Assembly: GCF_900188485.1 (NCBI RefSeq)
Contig: NZ_FZPH01000018.1
Location: forward strand, 62,001 to 126,000
From: Asanoa hainanensis
Lineage (GTDB): Bacteria; Actinomycetota; Actinomycetes; Mycobacteriales; Micromonosporaceae
Reading direction: 5' to 3'
DNA length: 64,000 bases
The first letter of the stretch is position 1; every line of letters starts with the position of its first letter. Under the pieces are notes generated by a model, which worked only from the letters and a program-made list of their open reading frames with translations, was not told where the DNA came from and did not search any database. This document shows, piece by piece, positions 18,476 through 27,890 of this stretch. The translations under genes were made by a program, and so were the position numbers.

Positions 18476-19323
18476 CTCCCGCCAGGCGGCGCCGCCACGG
18501 GGGCATGGTCAACACCGTCGTCGGGTACGCCGTGCTCGTCTTCTTCGCGCTTGTCTTCATCTACCCGTTCGTCATCCAGCTCGCGAACTCCTTCAAGACC
18601 GAACCGGACGCGGCCGCCAACCCGTTGTCGCCGGTGCCGCAACCCTTCACCACGGACTCGTTCTCCAGCCTGCTCGGCGGCGACTTCCCGCTCTGGCTGG
18701 GCAACTCGGTCCTGGTCACGGTCGTCGTCACGGTCGGCCGGGTGTTCCTGGACTCGCTGGCCGGCTACGCACTTGCCCGACTCCGCTTCGGCGGCCGAAA
18801 GGCGATCTTCGCGACCATCGTGGCCATCATGGCCGTACCCGGCGTCGTGCTCTTCATCCCGAAGTTCCTGGTGCTGAACCAGCTCGGCATCTACGACACG
18901 TACACGGCGCTGATCCTGCCGTTGCTCGTCGACGCGGCCGGCGTCTTCATCATGAAGCAGTTCTTCGAGTCGATCCCGCTGAGCCTGGAGGAGGCCGCCC
19001 GGATCGACGGTGCCGGGGTGTTCCGGACGTTCTGGTCGGTGGTGCTGCCGTCGGCCCGGCCGGCGCTGATCACCCTGACCATCCTGTCGTTCCAGGGCAC
19101 GTGGAACGAGTTCCCGCACACCCTGGTGGCGGTCCAGGATCCGAGCCTGTTCACCCTGCCCCGCGGCGTCGCCAACCTGGTCTCGGGCTCGCTGGGCTCG
19201 GGCACGCAGTACCCGCTGAAGCTCGGCGCGGCCCTGCTGGCCACGATCCCGGTGGCGATCATCTTCGCGGTCTTCCAGCGCTACTTCGTGCGCGGTGCCA
19301 CGGAGGGCGCCGAAAAGGGATAG
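18463..19323 (+). CDS. Carbohydrate ABC transporter permease (MalG type)
   Basis: A 286-residue permease with about six helices (VVGYAVLVFFALVFIYPFVI first) and EAA loop EEAARIDGAGVFRTFWSVVL. ATG 18463 overlaps the MalF-type stop by 13 bases and has GGAGG at 18453-18457, so translation is coupled. No ATP-binding-subunit gene follows; in actinobacteria such importers commonly share one MsiK-type ATPase encoded elsewhere. Confidence 0.93.
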   Translation: MATLTPARRRRHGGMVNTVVGYAVLVFFALVFIYPFVIQLANSFKTEPDAAANPLSPVPQPFTTDSFSSLLGGDFPLWLGNSVLVTVVVTVGRVFLDSLAGYALARLRFGGRKAIFATIVAIMAVPGVVLFIPKFLVLNQLGIYDTYTALILPLLVDAAGVFIMKQFFESIPLSLEEAARIDGAGVFRTFWSVVLPSARPALITLTILSFQGTWNEFPHTLVAVQDPSLFTLPRGVANLVSGSLGSGTQYPLKLGAALLATIPVAIIFAVFQRYFVRGATEGAEKG

Positions 19324-19422
19324 TTCGATGATTGTCGCTTTTCGCGGGTCCGCCACCACGGGGCCTCGCGGAGCGTGAGGCGGCCGATACCGTGTTCACC
19401 GACTTCGATGCGGGGGCATGGG

Positions 19423-22400
19423 ATGCGCGGTCGATGGTGGCGTCATGGTGCTCTGGCGGCGGTGACCACGGTGTCGATCCTGGCCGTGCCGGGGCCCGCG
19501 TTGGCGGTCGACCCCGTGTCGGTCGACACCGTCACGCCGGCCGTGGTCGAGGCCGGCGCGGTCGTCGAGCTGCGCGGGCACGGCTTCACCGGTGCGTCGG
19601 CGGTCACGATCAACGGCGTGCTGGCCGCCACGACCGCGGTCGCCGACGACCGGATCACCGCCACCGTCCCCGCGGCCGCCACCTCCGGGCCGGTGCGGGT
19701 CACCGCTCCGGCGGGCACCGGAGCCTGGAGCAGCGACCTCTTCGTCGCCCGCTCCCCGTGGCGCGCCACCGACGTCGAGACGACGGCCCGGCTCACCCTC
19801 GACGCCCCGGCCACCGTGGCCGTGGCCACGGCCAGCAAGGTCGCCCTGCTCACCGTCACCACGGCGCCCGGCCGGCGGGTCGCGCTCGCCCTGCGCGACA
19901 GCACCTTCGGCTCGTCGACCAGCAACGCGCGGGTCTCGGTCTTCCGTCCGGACGGCACGACGGCGGTGTCGGCCACGGGATTCGGCACCAGCGGCGTCTT
20001 CCTCGAGCCGTTGCCGGCCGCCGACCTCGCGTACACGGTGCTGGTCGACCCGCAGGGCACTGCGACCGGCCAGGTCGTCGTCACGGCCCACGACGTGCCG
20101 GCCGACGCGCTCGTGCCGGGCAGCGCCGACGGGTCGACCGTCACCGTCGCCACCACGGTGCCGGGCCAGAACGGCGGGGTGACCTTCGCCGGCAAGGCCG
20201 GGCAGCGGGTCAGCATTGCGGTGAGCGGTTCGACCTACGGCTCGTCCGGCGTGACGGTCGGCGTGCGCCGGCCCGACGGCACAAGCCTGGTCTCCGCGGT
20301 CACGGTCAGCACGAGCGCGTTCCTCGACCTGTTCGTCCTGCCGGCCGCCGGCACCTACACGGTCGCGGTCGACCCGGTGCGGGCGGCCACCGGGCAGGTC
20401 GCGATCCGCCTCTTCGACGTGCCGGCCGACGCCACGGTGGCGGGCGCCACCGACGGGGCGGCGCGCACCGTGACCACCACGACGCCCGGCCAGAACGGCG
20501 GCGTCGAGTTCACCGCGACCGCCGGGCAGCGGGTCGGCATCCGGGTGCCGAGCCACACGTACGGGTCCGGATCGGTGTCGCTGTCGGTGCGCCGGCCCGA
20601 CGGCACCAACCTGGTCGGCGCCACGACCGTGTTCGCGTCGCTGTTCGTCGAGCCGGTCACCATCCCGTCCGCCGGCCTTTATTCGGTCGTGGTCAACCCC
20701 GCCGGCGACCGGGTCGGCGCCGCTGTCGTCCACCTCTACGACACCCCCGCCGACGCGGTCTTCACCGCGACACCCGGTGGTGCGGCGGTGAGCGCGACCG
20801 TCGGCACGCCGGGCCAGAACGCGCGGGTGGAGTTCGCCGGCGCGGCCGGGCAGCGGGTCAGCTTCCGCGTGCCGTCCCACTCGTTCGGCTCGGGCAACGT
20901 CTCGATCGGGGTACGCCGGCCCGACGGCACGGTGCTCGTCGCGGCGCAGACCGTCTTCAGCTCGCTGTTCACCGAGCCGGTGACCCTGCCCGTCGGCGGC
21001 ACCTACGCGGTCGTCGTCGACCCGGCGGGCGCGAGCACCGGCGCGGCCACGGTCGAGGTGCACGACGTGCCGACGGGCTCGCCGGTCGAGGCCGTCGTGG
21101 GCGGGCCCGCGGTCACCCTGGCGACCACGGTGCCCGGGCAGAACGGCAGCGTGACGTTCGCGGCGGTCGCCGGGCAACGGGTGAGCGTGCGGCTGTCCGC
21201 GAGCACCTACGGCACGTCCGGCGCCCGCGCCACGCTGCTCGCACCCGACGGCAGCGTCGCGGTCGCCGCGACGACGTTCTCCGCCGCGGGGGTGCTGCTC
21301 GGCCCGCTCGACGCGGTGGCCGGGGTCTACACCGTCGCCGTCGACCCGCAGGGCTCGGCCGTGGGGCAGGTGACGGTGCTGGTCAGCGACGCGGGCCAGG
21401 TGGTGTTCACGGCGACGGTCGACGGCGGCCCGGTCGTCGCCGCCACCACCGCGCCCGGGCAGGACGCCGTGGTGCGGTTCCCGCTCGCGGCCGGGCAGCG
21501 CTACATCGTCACCGCGCTGGAGAGCACGTACGGCGGCTCGTCCAACGTGCGGGTCTCGCTGCGGGCGCCTGACGGCACCGTGCTGGTCGCGCCGACCGGC
21601 GTCGCCTCCAACGGCATCTATTTCGACACGCGGGTGTCGACCGTCGCCGGCGACCACTCCGTGCTCGTCGACCCGCAGGGCAGCGCCGTCGGCCAGATCG
21701 CGATCGAGGTGCGGCTCGTCCCGGCCGACCTCACCGCGGTCGCCGCCGTGGGCGGCGAGCCGGTCACGCTGCCGGCCACCGTGATGGGGCAGGGCGCGGT
21801 CGTCACCTTCGCGGGCACCGCCGGCCAGCGGGTCGCGCTGCTGGCCTCCGGCAGCACCTACAGCGGCTCCAACGTGCGCGTCGGTGCCACGTCCCCCGAC
21901 GGTTCGGTGCTGTTCGGCACGTCGAGCGTCGCGTCCAACGGCATCTTCTGGAACCCGGTCGCGCTCCCGGCCGACGGGACCTACCAGATCCTGGTCGACC
22001 CGCAGTCCACCGTGGTCGGTCAGCTGACCCTGCGGCTCTACCTGGTGCCGGCCGATGTCACCGGGGTGGCGACCGTCGGTGCGCCGGCGTCCACGGTGGT
22101 CACCTCGACGCCCGGCCAGAACGCCACGGTGACCTTCGTGGGCACGGCCGCGCAGCGGGTCTTCGTGCGCGTCGGGCGCACCTCCAGCACGGGCAGCGCC
22201 GCGGTCGAGCTCCGCGCGCCCGACGGCACCGTGCTGCGGTCGGCGACCACCTCGGGCACGACGCTCGACCTCGCGGCGATGGCGCTGCCGGCGACGGGCG
22301 GCTTCACGGTCGCCATCGACCCGCAGTCGACCGCCGTCGACACGTTCACCGTCCAAGTCTTCGCCGTGCCCGACGACACCACGGTCGCCGCGACGCTCGA

Positions 22401-25400
22401 CGGCCCCGCCGTGATCGCCCGCACCACCCAGCCGGGCCAGGTCGCCACGGTGACGTTCCCGGCACCGGCCGGTCGGCGCGCGTTGCTGACCGTCACCCCC
22501 GGCACGGTGGCCGACGGCACGACGATCGAGGGCTCGGTCGCGCTCACCCTGCGCGACCCGGCCGGCACCGTGCTGACCTCCGGCACCATCACCGCCACCG
22601 ACGAGCGCGTCCTCGGCCCGGTCGACCTCGGGTCCGGCGGCACCTACAGCCTGACGCTCGACCCCACCGGCACCCGCTTCGGCCGCTTCACCGTGCAGGT
22701 CTTCGAGGTCCCGGCCGCCGTGCCGGTCCCGTTGACGGTCGGTGGGCCGGCCGTCGAGGTCGCCGTGCGCACGCCCGGCGCGGTCGGCGCGGCCACGTTC
22801 ACGGCGGCCGCCGGCGACCGGGTGTGCGTGTCCGTGCCGACCTCCGGCTTCAGCCGGGCCGGCGTCGCCGGCAGCGCGGCGGTGTCGCTGGTCGACGCCG
22901 CCGGTGGCGTGCTGGCCAACGCCACCGCGAGCGGCTCGGCCGTCTTCCTGGAGCCGCTGACGCTGGCCGCGGCGGGCACCTACCGGGTGCTCGTCGACCC
23001 GGCCGGGGCGGCGGTCGGCGCGGCGTCCGTGGCCGTCTGCGAGGTGCCCGCCGACGTCACCGTCGCCGGTGCCCTGGGCGCGGCCGTGCGCAGCGTCGAC
23101 CTGGCCGTCGGGCAGCGGGCCGACCTCGCCTTCAGCGGCACGGCCGGGCAGGCGATTCGCGCCGGTCTCCCGGTCGCCGCGGGCTTGGCTCGGCTGTCGA
23201 TCCTGCGCGCCGACGGCACGCAGGTCTGCACGCGCACCAACGCCTCCGCCGGCAGCGTGCTCGCCTGCGCGCTGCCGGCCGCCGGCGACTACCTCGTGCG
23301 GGTCGACCCCAACGGCAGCATCGCCGGAGCGTTCGGCGTCGAGGTCTACGAGGGCACCGGCTCGCCCCGGATCAGCGGCGGCACGACGGCCTGGTCGGCC
23401 ATCGCGACGCCGGGCGTGAGCTGGTCCACCGACAGCGCCACGGCGATCGACGGCTACGCGGTGGTCGTCGACTCCGTCGCCGACACGGTGCCGCCACCCG
23501 CGATCAGCCAGCCGGGCGCCTCGCTCAGCCGCACCTACCCTGACGGCGTGAGCTGGGTCCACGTCCGCGCCCACGGCACCGACGGGTCGTGGGGCGCCAC
23601 CGCGCACCGGGCCGTCCGCGTCGACACCGTGACACCAGTGGTCAACGCGCTCACCTCACCCAGCCACCCCGATCCGGCCGCGCCGACCGGCTCGCTCGAC
23701 CTGCGCCTGGCACTCGGTGCCACCACCGGGCCGTCCGGCGTCGCCGGCTACTCGATCAAGGTGTCGCGCACCGACGGCGAGGTGCCCGGCACCGCGATCA
23801 CCACCACGGGAAACGCGTACGAGACCCGGCTGGCGGGCGAGGGCGAGTGGTTCGTCGCCGTGGTCGCCCGCAGCGGGGCCGGCAAGGCCAGCGCGCCGGT
23901 GCGGCTGCGGGTGGTGGCCGACCTGGCGGCCGACGCGCCCACGGTGACCAGCGCGACCCATCCGGTCCCGGGCACGGGCTATCCCGCCGGCCCGTTCGTC
24001 GCGACGTGGCGGCTCGGCCCGACGGCGACCGCGCCCGTGGGCGAGTCGGTCGGGCTGGTCGACGGTTGGTCGGTCGTGCTCGACACCGCGGCGGCGACCG
24101 TGCCCGCCGCGACCGTGACGACCACCGAGGCCCGCTTCTCCGCCGAGCTCGCGCCCGGCACGTGGTGGCTGCACGTCCGCGGGCACGAGGTGTCGGGCGC
24201 GTGGAGCGCCACGGCGCACTTCCGCGTCGTCGTCGTGGCCGCCGACGAGTTCCGCTTCACCGCGCCCGCCGCCGGCACGACGCTGTGGGACGACGTCTCC
24301 GTCGCGCTCGACTGTGCCGGTGCCGGTGGTCCCGTCCGGGTGGAGGCCGCCCGCGACGGCGGCGCCTGGCACGTGATCGGCCAGGACGCCTGCACGGTTC
24401 TCTGGGAGACCGACGTGACCGTGGCGGGCGTGCCGTCCTGGCCGGACGGGCGCTATACGGTGCGGGCGCTGGTCGGCACCTCGGTGCGGGCCAGCACCAC
24501 GGTCACGGTCGACAACGCGGCCGACAGCATCGGGCGGCTCGCGGCCGACTACGCGGCGGGCCTGCTCGACCTCGAGCAATATGTGGGCCACCTGTTCGAC
24601 CTCGCCACCGGTGGCGCCGGGTTGCCGGCGCGCTACGTGGACGGCGCGCCCGGGCTGGGCGACCCCGAGGCGGCGCTGGCGGCGGCGCTGGCGCTCTGGG
24701 AGTCGTTGAGCGCCGACCAGCGCGCCCGCCTCGGTGACCCGAACACGCCGGTCGTGCTGTCCTCGCCGCCGGCCGGTGCCCGGCTCGCGCCCAACGAGTG
24801 CGGCTGGCTGGTGCGGCTCCGCGCGAAGCTCTACGACTGCCGGGCCGAGTCGACCAACTTCGTCGTCTACTACGACTCCGGGCACGTCGGGCCGACCTCG
24901 CCGGGTGCCTCGCGTCCCGACTGGGTCGAGAAGATGATCGGGTCTTTGGAGCTCAGCCGCGGCATCTACGGCTCGATGGGTTACCGATTGCCCGGCTATC
25001 GCCTCACGGTCGCGCTCGACCCCACGTTCGCGCTGGGTGACAACAAGTCCGGCGTCGCCTTTCCGTCGCTGCCCAAGTGCCCGTTCCTCTGCGGGGAGAC
25101 GAGCCCGCTGCTCCTGATGTCCTCCGACCCGACGATCTCGAAGTACCTGCCGCACCACGAGTTCTTCCACTTCGTCGAGTACGAGTACATCGACCACCGC
25201 CGGTTCGCGGAGTTCGGCATGAACTGGTGGATGGAGGCGTCGGCCGAGTGGGCGGCGCACCAGGTGCACGAGCGGTCCGGGGCGTCCGACGTCCCCGACG
25301 ACGAATATCGGGGCTACTGGTCCAACTTGGACGACTTCCTCGACGCGTCCGACGAGCGCTTCGACGAGGGCAACTCCGTCGTCCTGCCCGGCGGTCCGGA

Positions 25401-26898
25401 GTACGGCGCGTTCATCGTCGCCGAGTTCCTCGAAGAGCGGTTCGGTGACGACGCGATCCGCCAGACGTGGGGTGACCTCGGCGGGCTGTGGTCGACTCCG
25501 CGCGGTGCGATCCGCGAGGCGATAGAGGCGGGCGGCTCCTCGTTCGGCACCGAGATCGACGTGTTCCGGCAGTGGGCGTACGTGTTCGAACGCGGCGGAT
25601 CGTCCGTCGGCTTCACCGACTCGCACGCGCAGCGGTGGCGAGCCAGCCTCGGCTCGGCGTTGCAGCCGCCGCGTCAACAGGTGACGATCTCGCAGAACAA
25701 CGGCGCTGGTCCCGAGGCGTTCCCCGGCACCTACTACGTGCAGCAGAGCGGCGCCAAGTACGTCCAGATCGTCAACCCCAACCAGGCCGAGGGCGACCTC
25801 ACGGTGACCTGGGACCCGAAGACCGATCACGACGTACGGTTCAGCGTGCTGCGCCTGGACGACTTCGACCGGCCCACCGCGGGCTGCGGCGCGGCGCAGC
25901 GCCTGCTCGCCCGCGTGCCGCTGACGGTCGCGTTGACCGACGCGTGCCCCAAGGCGGTGCTCGTCATCGTCAACGCCGACGATCCGGGCTTCTACGGCAC
26001 CTGGGCGATCGGCGACTGGAGCGTGCGGTTCCAGCGCACCGCCCAGGTGCTCTCCAACAGCACGATCGAGATCGGAGTCGGGCCGTACGGCAGCCTGATC
26101 TCCAACGCGATCGGCATCCGGCTGGCCGGCAACGCCGACAGCGAGGTCATCCGGCGCGGCTGCTTCTGCGAGGGCTGGGGCGTCGCGCACGGTCCCTTCG
26201 GCGGCTCGGTCACCGACGCGACCGGCGTCGACGGCCTGACCCTGTCGTCGTTCGTGGCGTCGGGCGACACCGCGACGTCGATGGTCGACCTGACCGGACC
26301 GACGGGCATCACGGTCGCCACTTATGTTTCGCCCTCGATCGACCCCAACCTGTTCCAGCTCAAGGTCACTGTCCGGAACGTCAGCTCCCCGATCCACCAC
26401 TCGGTCCACTACCGCCGGGCGGTCGACTGGGATCTGCTACCGGACGTGAGTGGCTTCTACACGACGTTCGTGCACCGCACCGGCGACATCGGATATGTCA
26501 CCGGTGTGACCAACGACGGCTTCGCCGACCCGAACCCGCACAACGCGTTCACCGACCTCGGCGCCTCCGGCTTCTTCACCGACTTCGGGCCGGCCAACAC
26601 CGGCGCGTTGATCGACCTGGACCTGGGCACGTTCGCCACCGGCGAGGCGAAGACCTTCGACCTCTACTACGGCATCGCACCCACCGAGGCCAGGGCGACG
26701 GCTGCCGTGGCGGCGGTCGGTGCCCAGTTGTACGCGCTCGGCCAACCCGGCACCGCCGACGGGAAGACGCTCGGCACTCCGTACACGGGGATCTTCGCGA
26801 TCGACGGCAGCGGCCTGCCGGCCCCGTCGCCGCGGTTGGTCGCGCCGCAGGACAACCGGGCGCCCTCCGTGCCCGGAGTGCGGCGGGAGGCTTCGTGA
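19423..26898 (+). CDS. Giant secreted repeat protein with putative zinc metallopeptidase domain
   Basis: About 2,491 residues. Residues 1-28 form a signal peptide (basic start, LAAVTTVSILAVPGPALA). Then: an IPT/TIG-like domain (about 32-105); eleven tandem repeats of about 97-113 residues (about 118-1310) with cores like PGQNGGVTFAGKAGQRV, RPDGT, GTYTVAVDP and DVPAD; fibronectin-type segments (1310-1600); an Ig-like module (1605-1700); a peptidase-like region (1810-2060) with HEFFH at 1912-1916 and NWWMEASAEW (E1938 or E1942 as third ligand); and beta-rich C-terminal domains with GCFCEGWG (2247 on) and HYRRAVDWD (about 2329). ATG 19423 follows GGGGG; ATG 19408 and 19375 are alternatives. Likely a gluzincin acting outside the cell; substrate unknown. 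Confidence 0.8.
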   Translation: MRGRWWRHGALAAVTTVSILAVPGPALAVDPVSVDTVTPAVVEAGAVVELRGHGFTGASAVTINGVLAATTAVADDRITATVPAAATSGPVRVTAPAGTGAWSSDLFVARSPWRATDVETTARLTLDAPATVAVATASKVALLTVTTAPGRRVALALRDSTFGSSTSNARVSVFRPDGTTAVSATGFGTSGVFLEPLPAADLAYTVLVDPQGTATGQVVVTAHDVPADALVPGSADGSTVTVATTVPGQNGGVTFAGKAGQRVSIAVSGSTYGSSGVTVGVRRPDGTSLVSAVTVSTSAFLDLFVLPAAGTYTVAVDPVRAATGQVAIRLFDVPADATVAGATDGAARTVTTTTPGQNGGVEFTATAGQRVGIRVPSHTYGSGSVSLSVRRPDGTNLVGATTVFASLFVEPVTIPSAGLYSVVVNPAGDRVGAAVVHLYDTPADAVFTATPGGAAVSATVGTPGQNARVEFAGAAGQRVSFRVPSHSFGSGNVSIGVRRPDGTVLVAAQTVFSSLFTEPVTLPVGGTYAVVVDPAGASTGAATVEVHDVPTGSPVEAVVGGPAVTLATTVPGQNGSVTFAAVAGQRVSVRLSASTYGTSGARATLLAPDGSVAVAATTFSAAGVLLGPLDAVAGVYTVAVDPQGSAVGQVTVLVSDAGQVVFTATVDGGPVVAATTAPGQDAVVRFPLAAGQRYIVTALESTYGGSSNVRVSLRAPDGTVLVAPTGVASNGIYFDTRVSTVAGDHSVLVDPQGSAVGQIAIEVRLVPADLTAVAAVGGEPVTLPATVMGQGAVVTFAGTAGQRVALLASGSTYSGSNVRVGATSPDGSVLFGTSSVASNGIFWNPVALPADGTYQILVDPQSTVVGQLTLRLYLVPADVTGVATVGAPASTVVTSTPGQNATVTFVGTAAQRVFVRVGRTSSTGSAAVELRAPDGTVLRSATTSGTTLDLAAMALPATGGFTVAIDPQSTAVDTFTVQVFAVPDDTTVAATLDGPAVIARTTQPGQVATVTFPAPAGRRALLTVTPGTVADGTTIEGSVALTLRDPAGTVLTSGTITATDERVLGPVDLGSGGTYSLTLDPTGTRFGRFTVQVFEVPAAVPVPLTVGGPAVEVAVRTPGAVGAATFTAAAGDRVCVSVPTSGFSRAGVAGSAAVSLVDAAGGVLANATASGSAVFLEPLTLAAAGTYRVLVDPAGAAVGAASVAVCEVPADVTVAGALGAAVRSVDLAVGQRADLAFSGTAGQAIRAGLPVAAGLARLSILRADGTQVCTRTNASAGSVLACALPAAGDYLVRVDPNGSIAGAFGVEVYEGTGSPRISGGTTAWSAIATPGVSWSTDSATAIDGYAVVVDSVADTVPPPAISQPGASLSRTYPDGVSWVHVRAHGTDGSWGATAHRAVRVDTVTPVVNALTSPSHPDPAAPTGSLDLRLALGATTGPSGVAGYSIKVSRTDGEVPGTAITTTGNAYETRLAGEGEWFVAVVARSGAGKASAPVRLRVVADLAADAPTVTSATHPVPGTGYPAGPFVATWRLGPTATAPVGESVGLVDGWSVVLDTAAATVPAATVTTTEARFSAELAPGTWWLHVRGHEVSGAWSATAHFRVVVVAADEFRFTAPAAGTTLWDDVSVALDCAGAGGPVRVEAARDGGAWHVIGQDACTVLWETDVTVAGVPSWPDGRYTVRALVGTSVRASTTVTVDNAADSIGRLAADYAAGLLDLEQYVGHLFDLATGGAGLPARYVDGAPGLGDPEAALAAALALWESLSADQRARLGDPNTPVVLSSPPAGARLAPNECGWLVRLRAKLYDCRAESTNFVVYYDSGHVGPTSPGASRPDWVEKMIGSLELSRGIYGSMGYRLPGYRLTVALDPTFALGDNKSGVAFPSLPKCPFLCGETSPLLLMSSDPTISKYLPHHEFFHFVEYEYIDHRRFAEFGMNWWMEASAEWAAHQVHERSGASDVPDDEYRGYWSNLDDFLDASDERFDEGNSVVLPGGPEYGAFIVAEFLEERFGDDAIRQTWGDLGGLWSTPRGAIREAIEAGGSSFGTEIDVFRQWAYVFERGGSSVGFTDSHAQRWRASLGSALQPPRQQVTISQNNGAGPEAFPGTYYVQQSGAKYVQIVNPNQAEGDLTVTWDPKTDHDVRFSVLRLDDFDRPTAGCGAAQRLLARVPLTVALTDACPKAVLVIVNADDPGFYGTWAIGDWSVRFQRTAQVLSNSTIEIGVGPYGSLISNAIGIRLAGNADSEVIRRGCFCEGWGVAHGPFGGSVTDATGVDGLTLSSFVASGDTATSMVDLTGPTGITVATYVSPSIDPNLFQLKVTVRNVSSPIHHSVHYRRAVDWDLLPDVSGFYTTFVHRTGDIGYVTGVTNDGFADPNPHNAFTDLGASGFFTDFGPANTGALIDLDLGTFATGEAKTFDLYYGIAPTEARATAAVAAVGAQLYALGQPGTADGKTLGTPYTGIFAIDGSGLPAPSPRLVAPQDNRAPSVPGVRREAS

Positions 26899-27254
26899 CC
26901 AGGCGGTGGGTGCTCGGGCTGGCCGCGGCGGTGGTGGTGCTGGTGGCCGCGTGCGGGCTGTGGCTGTGGGCGGTCGGGCCGCCGTTCAGCAAGGGCGAGC
27001 CCGACCCGGAGCTGGAGGTCCGCAACGAGCAGGCGACCCCGCTGACGGTCGTGGTGTCGACCGGCGGCGACAAGCGCCAGTTCGTGGTGCCCGCCGGCGG
27101 CGACCTCGGCATCCGGGTCAACGAGGAGTGCGGCACCGGCGAGGTGACGGCCCTCTCCGCCGACCGGGTGGTGGCCCGCCTCGACGACCCGTTCTGCACG
27201 GCGAAGACCTGGACCATCCACCCCGACGGCACCACCGAGCTGGTGGGCGGCTAA
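26895..27254 (+). CDS. Small membrane-anchored extracellular protein
   Basis: A 119-residue protein: basic start (VTRRW), hydrophobic helix (VLGLAAAVVVLVAACGLWLWAV), then an outside domain beginning PPFSKGEPDPELEVRNEQ with two cysteines (EECGTGEV and DPFCTAKTW) that could form a disulphide. The Cys in the helix (VAAC-GL) could alternatively be a lipobox. GTG 26895 overlaps the giant gene's stop (GTGA) and GGGAGG precedes it, so the pair is coupled. A decayed piece of a similar sequence lies at 31227-31290. I do not know the function. Confidence 0.75.
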   Translation: MTRRWVLGLAAAVVVLVAACGLWLWAVGPPFSKGEPDPELEVRNEQATPLTVVVSTGGDKRQFVVPAGGDLGIRVNEECGTGEVTALSADRVVARLDDPFCTAKTWTIHPDGTTELVGG

Positions 27255-27847
27255 CCCCACACGAACCCGTCGGGGTCCGTGAAGGGTCCGGCCTCGCTGC
27301 CGAACGCGATGCGGTGTGAGCCAGTGCCTTCCTCGGGGATGCCGGCGGTCTTGGCCAGGGAGCGGCGCTTGTTGAGCGTCAGTTTGATCGCGCCCGAGTC
27401 GAACTCGACGTACTTGCTGCCGAAGCTCTTGGCGACCGTGAGGCCGCGCTCGACGTAGAACTTCTTGCTCGCGGCCACGTCCGCGCAGCCCAGTTGGAGG
27501 ACCAGGTCGTCGATCTGCTTGGCGGCCGGGCCGGTGTCCTTCTTCGACGAGGACGCGACTGTCACGATCGTCCCGTCCGGCGCCTGCACGACTCCGCCGT
27601 AGCCCCACAGCGACTTCGCGGCCGGCTTCAACACCGTGGCGCCGGCGTCGACGGCGGCGCCGATGAGCGCGTCGGCGTTGGCCGGCTGGGACACGATGAG
27701 CGACAGGGTGTAGCCGCGGAAGCCGGTGGTCGGCGCCTCCGAGGCCCGGGTGCGCACCTGCTTCCCCAGGCCGAGGGCCTCGGTGTAGAAGCGATCGGCG
27801 GTCGTGGGGTCGGCGACTTCGAGGGTGATGTACTCGACGGTGGTCAC
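27251..27847 (-). CDS. VOC-superfamily (glyoxalase/dioxygenase-like) protein
   Basis: A 198-residue protein with two paired beta-alpha-beta-beta-beta modules of the vicinal oxygen chelate fold: VEYITLEVADPTTADRFYTEALGLG, GVVQAPDGTIVTVAS, then LVLQLGCADVAASKKFYVERGL and GPFTDPDGFVW. Such proteins include glyoxalases, extradiol dioxygenases and antibiotic-binding proteins; the metal ligands are not all clear here. GTG 27847 has GGGAG upstream. Its stop overlaps that of the small anchored gene on the other strand by four bases. Confidence 0.85.
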   Translation of the reverse strand: MTTVEYITLEVADPTTADRFYTEALGLGKQVRTRASEAPTTGFRGYTLSLIVSQPANADALIGAAVDAGATVLKPAAKSLWGYGGVVQAPDGTIVTVASSSKKDTGPAAKQIDDLVLQLGCADVAASKKFYVERGLTVAKSFGSKYVEFDSGAIKLTLNKRRSLAKTAGIPEEGTGSHRIAFGSEAGPFTDPDGFVWG

Positions 27848-27890
27848 GGTTGGCTCCCTATGGGTGTGTTGTCGCAGGTCAATGATCTGG

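Noticed and set aside
19396-23607. Minus-strand open frame of about 1,400 codons opposite the giant gene
   Set aside because: Very high G+C makes antisense frames stay open. It is His/Arg/Gly-rich without domains, while the plus strand has a signal peptide and clear repeats.
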